From contig NZ_CP032707.1 in assembly GCF_003627995.1 (NCBI RefSeq), positions 2,284,501-2,348,500 of the forward strand: DNA of 64,000 nucleotides. Reading direction: 5' to 3'. The position numbers and the translations under genes are program-made. Source of the DNA: Brevundimonas naejangsanensis (GTDB taxonomy: Bacteria; Pseudomonadota; Alphaproteobacteria; Caulobacterales; Caulobacteraceae). Positions 54,291-61,300 of this stretch are shown piece after piece. Every line of letters starts with the position of its first letter. Position 1 is the stretch's first letter. The notes beneath the pieces are model-generated. The model did no database searches. It was not told the DNA's origin and saw nothing but the letters and a program-made list of their open reading frames with translations.

Positions 54291-54958
54291 TCAACGCCGT
54301 CGCTTCCGGCCGCCGCCGCAAACCCGCGCAGCGCCGTCGCCGCCGCCATGCGGCTGCGCACGCCAAGAAGCCGGAACGCCGCCGCGAGGTGAACCTTGAC
54401 GGTGCTTTCCGAAATCATGAGGGCGCGGGCGATCTCCTTGTTGGACCGTCCGGTCGTCAGCAGCGTCAGCACTTCGCGCTGACGGCGCGTCAGCAACTGG
54501 GGCTGGCCGTCGCGTCGGCTGGAGTCGCATGGCGGCGACGGCTCGTCGCATACGCTGGCCGGCACGTAGATGTTGCCCTTGAGCACGGCCTGGAAACCGG
54601 CGGCCATTTGGGACGGGGAATGCTGCTTGGGCACATAGCCGTGCGCCCCGGCGGCTAGGGCGTCGAAAACCGCCCGCTGCGCTTCCGGCCAGTCGACGAC
54701 GACCACCTTCACGGCCGGGTGGCGGCTGCGCAGGCGGCGAACGCCCGACAAGGCCCCCATGCCGGGTAGTTCGAGGTCGATGGAGACGAGGCGCGTGTCC
54801 GGCGCCGCGGCTAGGGAGGCCAGCACGCCGGGGAAATCCGCTTCTTCGCGAATGACCTTCGCCACGCGGTAGTTGTGCAGCGTCGCCACTAGACCGGCGC
54901 GATAAAGCGGCTGGCCGTCGGCCACCACGATTGTGTTCATCGACAAATGTGCTGACAT
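54266..54958 (-). CDS. LuxR/NarL-family response regulator
   Basis: The 230-residue protein has an N-terminal receiver-like domain (NTIVVADGQPLYRAGLVATL, phospho-acceptor candidate in LVSIDLELPGMGAL, then AGAHGYVPKQHSPSQM) and a C-terminal LuxR helix-turn-helix (LTRRQREVLTLLTTGRSNKEIARALMISESTVKVHL). The acidic pocket near residue 13 has only one Asp (ADGQ), so phosphorylation is uncertain. It lies next to the type I secretion operon on the same strand but 190 bases downstream of it. It may control that operon. The start may be the ATG at 54958 or 54940. Confidence 0.88.
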   Translation of the reverse strand: MSAHLSMNTIVVADGQPLYRAGLVATLHNYRVAKVIREEADFPGVLASLAAAPDTRLVSIDLELPGMGALSGVRRLRSRHPAVKVVVVDWPEAQRAVFDALAAGAHGYVPKQHSPSQMAAGFQAVLKGNIYVPASVCDEPSPPCDSSRRDGQPQLLTRRQREVLTLLTTGRSNKEIARALMISESTVKVHLAAAFRLLGVRSRMAAATALRGFAAAAGSDGVDPSRHHPK

Positions 54959-55000
54959 GGAATGGCCATCTCCGCGATGGAGAGGTCACAATTATGCTTT

Positions 55001-55023
55001 AATATTGTAACTTCTACAATATT
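55001..55023. promoter_or_regulatory. perfect 9-bp inverted repeat upstream of the response regulator
   Basis: AATATTGTA, 5-nt spacer, TACAATATT, centred about 55 bases upstream of the regulator start in an AT-rich patch. It is a likely binding site of a dimeric regulator, possibly the LuxR protein itself. As the gap also ends the secretion operon, a terminator role is less likely because no G/C stem exists. Confidence 0.55.
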
Positions 55024-55147
55024 TCTTGGAAGCTCTACTTTTATATGGCGTGGGTATTGGCCTTGGTTATAGTCATTTGATGAATATATCCACGGAATGT
55101 CGTCATGATCATAGCCTTGTGATGACTTCGTGCCCCATCGTTCCCTT

Positions 55148-56506
55148 TCAGTGTTGTCGGCCCGAGCGCCACAAGGTCTGGGTGAGGGGCTCCAGCAGGT
55201 AGTTCAGGGCGCTGCGGCGGCGCAAGGGCACCAGGACTTCGGCGGGCAGGCCCGCTCTCAGCCCGGTCTCGCCGCGCAGGCGGCGGATCTTGTCGAGCTC
55301 TTCGGGCGGCACCGTCACTTCGATCTCGAAGTAGCGGACGCCGGTCCGCTCATCCTCGAAGCTGTCGGCGGAGACCCGACTGACCGCGCCCTTGAGGATC
55401 GGCAGATTGCGTTCCTGGATGGCCGGGAAGCGGACCTGGGTGCCCATGCCGATCTTGAGGTCGTCGGCGTCGGTCGGCGCTGCGCGGGCTTTGACGACCA
55501 GGGCGCGGTCCTGGGGAACGATCTCCATGATGGTGGAGCCGGCGGCCACCACCCCGCCCACGGTAAAGGCTTTCAGGCCGACCACCTTGCCGCCGGCGGG
55601 CGCGCGGATGATCGACCGGGCCAGTTGTTCGCGCGAGGCGGCGAGCTTGGGCTGGATCTCGTCAAGACGCTGCTGCAACTCGCCCAATTCCGTGGCCACC
55701 TCCTCGAGCCGGGCTCGGTCCAGGGACATCATCTGCATCCGCGTCTCGCCGACGGCTTCCGAGGTTCGGGCCGAGTCCGCGCTCAGGGCTCCGTAGGCGC
55801 CGTCCAGTTCGGCAGCGGCGCGTTCCATGGCGCGGATGCGGTTCACCGCGACGAAGCCGTCAGGCAGCAGCCGTCGCATCCCGACCAGTTCCTCGTTCAA
55901 CAGCCGCTGCTGCTCGCGATTGGACGCCATCTGGTGAGACAGGCCGCCGATCTGCTCCGACTGCTGACGGATGCGTTGCGACAGCACGGCGTGCTCGGTC
56001 TGGATCGAGGACCGCCGCGCCGCGAGCAACTGGCGTTGTCCGGCCAACGCTTCGGCGGCCAGGGCGCGATCAGCCTCGGTCAGGGCGGCGAAGGCGGCGG
56101 GTTCCTCCAGGGCGGCGCGCCCGTCGCGCTCCGCGGTCAGGCGAGCCCTACGGGCCAGGAGGGTGATGAGTTCGCTGGTCATGGCCCGCTCGGACGCCGC
56201 CAGTTCGGGCGTCGCCACGCGCAGCAGGGGCTGGTCCGCGCTCACCGTCTGCCCCTCGGAAACATAGAGATCGGTCACGATGCCGCCGTCGCGATGCTGG
56301 ACGGCCTGCCGGTTGCCCGAGACGGCGACCACGCCGTCGGCCATGGCGCCGGCGTCCAGCGGGATCACGGCGGCCCAGCCCAGCAGGCCGAGAAAGAAGG
56401 CCGCGGCGATCAGAAAGCCGACCCGTGCTTCGCGGTGAGGCCGCTCCAGATGGTCGTTGGCCGCATCGAGAACGCCGGACTTCGTTTGGAACAGGGGGGC
56501 GGCCAT
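55148..56506 (-). CDS. type I secretion membrane fusion protein (HlyD family)
   Basis: The 452-residue product has a short cytoplasmic part, one membrane helix (about 30-50, VGFLIAAAFFLGLLGWAAV) and a lipoyl/barrel-sandwich half-motif (GVVAVSGNRQAVQHRDGGIVTDLYVSEGQTVSADQPLLRV). A long coiled-coil hairpin follows, with the second barrel half RSIIRAPAGGKVVGLKAFTVGGVVAAGSTIMEIVPQD. This is the HlyD/PrtE adaptor that links the inner-membrane ABC transporter to TolC. It follows the transporter gene by 4 bases, so they are one operon. Confidence 0.94.
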   Translation of the reverse strand: MAAPLFQTKSGVLDAANDHLERPHREARVGFLIAAAFFLGLLGWAAVIPLDAGAMADGVVAVSGNRQAVQHRDGGIVTDLYVSEGQTVSADQPLLRVATPELAASERAMTSELITLLARRARLTAERDGRAALEEPAAFAALTEADRALAAEALAGQRQLLAARRSSIQTEHAVLSQRIRQQSEQIGGLSHQMASNREQQRLLNEELVGMRRLLPDGFVAVNRIRAMERAAAELDGAYGALSADSARTSEAVGETRMQMMSLDRARLEEVATELGELQQRLDEIQPKLAASREQLARSIIRAPAGGKVVGLKAFTVGGVVAAGSTIMEIVPQDRALVVKARAAPTDADDLKIGMGTQVRFPAIQERNLPILKGAVSRVSADSFEDERTGVRYFEIEVTVPPEELDKIRRLRGETGLRAGLPAEVLVPLRRRSALNYLLEPLTQTLWRSGRQH

Positions 56507-56510
56507 CGGG

Positions 56511-58259
56511 CTACCTCGGCTTCATGTTGACGACGTTGCTCTTGGCGGCGTTGGCGGCGAGGGTGTCGCGCACCTCGGCCTGGGGCCCCTGGGTTTCGAT
56601 CATCCCGTTGCTCAGCACGGCCAGGCGGTCGACGTTGCGCAGCACGGCGCTCCGATGCGCCACGATCAGGATCGCCGTCCCGCGCGCCCTGGCCGCGTCC
56701 ATGGCGCTGCGCAGCGCCAGTTCCCCCTCGGCGTCCAGGGAAGCGCTGGGTTCATCGAGGACCAGGACCTTGGGGTCGCCATAGAGGGCGCGCGCCAGGG
56801 CGATGCGCTGGGCCTGACCGCCTGAAAGGCCCTGGCCGTTGGCGCCCAGTTGGGCGTTGTAGCCGCCGGGAAGGCGCAGGATCATCTCATGCGCGCCCGC
56901 GCGCATCGCTGCCTCGACCACCCTGCGGTCGATTTCCTCGCGCAAGGCCGAGCCGGCGTCGCTGAAGCGGGCGATGTTGTCGCTGATGGAGCCTGGCAAC
57001 AGGCCGCAGTCCTGCGGCAGATAGCCGATGTGGCGGGCCAGGCTCTCGGGGTCCCAGTCGGCGTAGCTGGCGCCGTCGATGCGGATTTCGCCGCCGTCGG
57101 GCTCCAGGGCGCCGGCCGCCACGCGCGACAGGGTCGACTTGCCCGCGCCGGACGGACCGATAAGGCCCACGATCTCGCCGGGGACGAGGGCGATGGACAC
57201 CGAACGCAGCAGGTAGGCGGTGCCTTCGGGATTGCGCACGCTGATGTTGAGCAATTCGACGTGGCCGAGCGGCGGCGGCAGGGTCAGGACCGGCTGGGCC
57301 GCGACCTCCGCGTCCGCCAGCAGGGTCCGTAGCGTGCCGAGGGCCTGTCGGGCCTGGGCGATCGACGGCCAGGCCCCGACCGTCTGTTCGATCGGCTGCA
57401 AGGCTCGGCTCAGCAGGACCGAGCCCGCGATGATGGCGCCCACGGAGATCTGCCCCTTGACCGCCAGCCAGGCGGCCAGGCCGAGCGCCATGGACTGCAG
57501 CGCCATGCGCGTGAACTTCACCAGGGCGGTATAGCGGCTGCCCTGCATCTGGGCGTCGAGGCCGCCGGCCAAGGCGTGCGAGCGCGCCTCCAACTGCCGC
57601 GACACCACGGCGCGGCGCATTCCCAGCGCGCGGATGACCTCCGACATGGACACCGCCGTGTCGTGAGCGGCGTGGGACAGGGCGGAGGCCTGGCGGCTGT
57701 CGGCCGAGCCCTGGCGGGTGCTGCGCTCATTGGCCAGGGCCAGGATCGTCAACACGCAGCCCCCGACGATGATCAGGCCGCCGAGGAACGGATGGATCAT
57801 GAAGGCGACGATCAGGTAGATCGGCGTCCACGGGATATCCATCAGGGCGATGGCGGCGGGCCCGGTCAGGGTGGTGCGCAAGGCGTCGAAGTCGCGCATG
57901 GCCTGGGCCGTCGACGGCTCGCCCGGCGCGAGCCGCCGCCGCATCATCAGATGGTCCAGAATGGAGCCTGCCAGGATGCGGTTCAGGCGCAGCGACGCCC
58001 GGCTCATCACTCGGTTCCGCGTGGCGTCCAGGGCCGCCAGGGTGGCCAGGGCGAAGCAGACGACGACGGTCAGCCACGCCAGGGTCAGCACGCTGCCGCT
58101 GGGCACCACCCGGTCATAGACCTGCATCATGTAGATGGTCGGGGCCAGGTAGAGCAGGTTGACCAGGGCGCTGAAGAAGGCGGCCAGCCAGAAATAGCCG
58201 CGGCAGGCCTTCAATGCGGCCTCGAAAGGCTTTGGCATGCCGCCCAGTACGATCTTCAC
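56511..58259 (-). CDS. type I secretion system ABC transporter/permease (PrtD-like)
   Basis: The 582-residue transporter has an N-terminal membrane domain with several helices (YFWLAAFFSALVNLLYLAPTIYMMQVYDRVVPSGSVLTL). The ABC domain carries Walker A GPSGAGKSTLSRV, the signature LSGGQAQRIALARALYGDP and Walker B KVLVLDEPSASLD. There is no C39 peptidase domain, so it belongs to the PrtD class that exports proteins with a C-terminal signal. The downstream adaptor and the upstream RTX peroxidase are the expected partners. The ATG at 58238 is an alternative start. Confidence 0.95.
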   Translation of the reverse strand: MKIVLGGMPKPFEAALKACRGYFWLAAFFSALVNLLYLAPTIYMMQVYDRVVPSGSVLTLAWLTVVVCFALATLAALDATRNRVMSRASLRLNRILAGSILDHLMMRRRLAPGEPSTAQAMRDFDALRTTLTGPAAIALMDIPWTPIYLIVAFMIHPFLGGLIIVGGCVLTILALANERSTRQGSADSRQASALSHAAHDTAVSMSEVIRALGMRRAVVSRQLEARSHALAGGLDAQMQGSRYTALVKFTRMALQSMALGLAAWLAVKGQISVGAIIAGSVLLSRALQPIEQTVGAWPSIAQARQALGTLRTLLADAEVAAQPVLTLPPPLGHVELLNISVRNPEGTAYLLRSVSIALVPGEIVGLIGPSGAGKSTLSRVAAGALEPDGGEIRIDGASYADWDPESLARHIGYLPQDCGLLPGSISDNIARFSDAGSALREEIDRRVVEAAMRAGAHEMILRLPGGYNAQLGANGQGLSGGQAQRIALARALYGDPKVLVLDEPSASLDAEGELALRSAMDAARARGTAILIVAHRSAVLRNVDRLAVLSNGMIETQGPQAEVRDTLAANAAKSNVVNMKPR

Positions 58260-58346
58260 CGGAATGTCTCCTCGACAGAGACGACGCCTTCACGGGATGG
58301 CGCCCCCCTCGGAGGAGAGGAGGCGCGCCGCCCGTGGGGGATGCCG

Positions 58347-61300
58347 TCAACCATAGACGTAGCCGTCGTCGTCCGAGGCCGGATCATGTTCCGGGCAAGG
58401 TTCCGGCGCCACGGACGGCAGTTGCAGAGCGAACGCGGCAGCGGTCCAGCGGCCGGAAACGACCTGATCGTCGTCGTGCTCGCATCCCCGGATGCTTCGC
58501 GCGGTCGGCTGGATGGGCCCCAGGACAAAGGAATCCGACTCATCGAGCAGGGTCGGATCGACGACGTGCGCTGGGGTTTCCCCGCCCGGCACAAAGGCCA
58601 GCGTCTCCGAGCCGTCGCCGGCCAGGATGAAGGCCGAAGCGTTCAGAGTCGCGCCGCCGAGCCCGTCCAGCAGCATGGTCTTGCCGCCGATGGTGACAGC
58701 CGTCGCCGATCCGGCCGCGCTGACCGCGACGATGGAGGCGAAGGTCGGCGCGGTGACGCCCAAGGCGCTGATGTCGATGCGGTCCTGGCCGATGGCGAAG
58801 TCGGTCACCCGATCGCAGTCGCCGAAGACGAAGACGTCGTCGCCCGACCCGCCGGTCATGACATCGTCGCCTGAGCCGCCATCCAGCCGGTCGTCGCCTG
58901 AGCCGCCTCTCAGCACGTCGTCGCCCGACCCGCCGTAGAGGAAGTCATCGCCCGACCCGCCGTCCAGCAGGTCGTCGCCCGACCCGCCCCAGAGCCGGTC
59001 GTCGCCAGAGCCGCCTTCCAGCCGGTCATCGCCGGAACCGCCCTCCAGCAGGTCGTCGCCCGACCCGCCGACGATGAGATCGTCGCCGGAGCCGCCGGTC
59101 AGACGTTCATCGGCCGACGTTCCCGTCAGGGTCTGGCCGGTCGGAGCCGAAGGCGCGACGGGGCCGTCGTCCTCGTCCTCGTCCTCGTCGTCCTCGTCTT
59201 CCTCGCCGTCGTCGCCAGGGGGAGAGGCCGTATCGTCATCATCGTCCTCGTCATCCTCGTCGTCGCCTCCAGGAACGGGGTCGTCGTCATTGTCGCCGTC
59301 TTCCTCATCGTCGTCCTCGACCGGAGGCGGCGGGTTGGGCTGGAAGATGAACTCGGGCAGGTTGGTCAGCCCGGTGTTGCGCATGATGATCTCGGCGAAG
59401 GTCAAGGCGTTGTCCTTGAAGAGCGAGTCATCGAAGATTTCGAGATAGTAGAGCCGGTCGCCGTGCTGCAGCCGGTTCAGCTGATCCAGGAAGATGTAGC
59501 CGAAGGTCGAGCCCAGTTGGCCGTGCATGGCCCGCTCGGACAGGCCGCCGATCCACAGGTCCATGCTCTCGAAGCCGTCGGGATAGGCCGCCTTCAACTG
59601 ATCGACCACGGCGGCCGTTAGGCGGTTGCGCGCCTGGAAGTCTTCCCAGCCGGCATAGGGCCTGAGACTGGCCAGGCCGGTCTTGGCGTAGAGCTCGGCC
59701 CGCACGGTGTTGAAGGGGGCGATGCCCACGTCGCGGCCGCGGAAGATGTTGAGCGCGGTCAGGTCGAGGGGCTGGCCGACCAACTGGTTGCGCAGGGCGT
59801 TGACCACGTCCACGTCGATGGCCTGGTGGGAAACCGAGGCCGCCCCGGCCAGGAGCGCCTCGATGCCCAATCCGGCCACCACCTCGGGCTTCAGGAAGGC
59901 GTCGACCAGGGACATGGATTTCAGCGAACCGTCAGCGGCGCGATAGGCCACCGTCTCGTTCATCATCGAATGGCCGTAGCGATAGATCGCCTGGGCGAAC
60001 TCGAGCGAGATGGAAGCGTCGACCGTGGGATCATAGCCCTCGAACCCATGCTCGTCGTCGTTATCGTCGCCGCCGATGCCGGGCAAGCCGCCCGCCATGG
60101 CGCGGGTGAACTCGGTGAAGACCACGCGCTGGTATTCCGCCACGTTCATGATGCGCGCGGCCTCGAAATACTCGTCCTCGGTCCAGGTCCCGCCCGTCGC
60201 CTCCTTGATGCGGTCGACCCAGTGGTTGTGGTTGCGCGCCCAGACCGTGTGGATCGAGGTGAGCATCACGTTCTCGTTCGCACGCCCGTCGCCGGCGACG
60301 AAGTAGTGGCCGATGGCGTCCAGATCGAGGACCCGGGCGCCGGTCGCCGGATCGGTCCTGTAGACGGGAACGAAGTCGATCAGCAGGGGCTCGCCGGTGC
60401 CGTCGTAGTTGGCGATGTCCTCGGCCGTCAGGTCCTGGCCGCCGGTCATGATCCGGTAGTTGGCGCGAATATCGTTCAGGGTCGGCAGGTTGGCGTGACC
60501 CGAGGCGTCCGCCGCGCCCTTCAGCAGATAGGCGCTCTGGACGGGCTGGCCCCCGGCGCCGGTCGTCCACGCCCGCAGCAGATCGGTGATCGCGTCATGC
60601 GAGCCATAGGCCTGGTTCTGGTCGACGAAGGGGGAGGTGTCGTTGATGTAGCGCGCCGGAATCTCGTCGCCGTTGCCGGGAACGCCGTCCGGATCGACCC
60701 CCGTGCCGGGCATGATGTTGGCGCGCGGCGCCGAGATGGGGAAACCGTCGGAGCCGATCTCAACCGAGCCGGGCGCGCCCTTGCGGATGAAGTCCAGGCC
60801 GTGGTCGAAATACTGGCCGAAGGCGGCCAGCAGGGCCGTGCCGCCGAAGGCGTTGGGCATGTCGTCCTCGATCCCGTCGCCGTCGTTGTCCTGGTTGGTC
60901 ACCAGGTCGGAGATCTGCCGCGGGGTGAGGGTGGTCTGCCGCGGGGCGGCCGCGCCGTCCGCATAATGGGCGCTCGTCAGGCGGATGAAGGGCTGGCCGG
61001 CGTTGGCCAGGGTCGGGGCGCCGATGTTGTTGCCCAGGCCTGAAGCGTCGCGCACCAGGCCGTCGCGGACCATGTCGAGCAGGTCGCGGAAGTCCTCCTG
61101 GTCCATCGGCAGGTCGAAGGCGCTGTTGGAGGTCGGCAGGACGACGCCGTCGGCGGCCACACTGGGCCTGCCGAAATAGGTCACCGTGTGCGTGTCGCTG
61201 GCCAGCCGCACGCTGCCGTTCGGATTGAACGTCTTCACGTAATCCTGGAGCGTCTTTCCTTGGGCCAGTTCGATCACGTCCTGGGGCCGCAGGTTGCCGA

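Noticed and set aside
58838..59104. Tandem 27-bp repeats as a CRISPR array
   Set aside because: Repeats are contiguous without spacers and encode the GGSGDD calcium-binding frames of the peroxidase.
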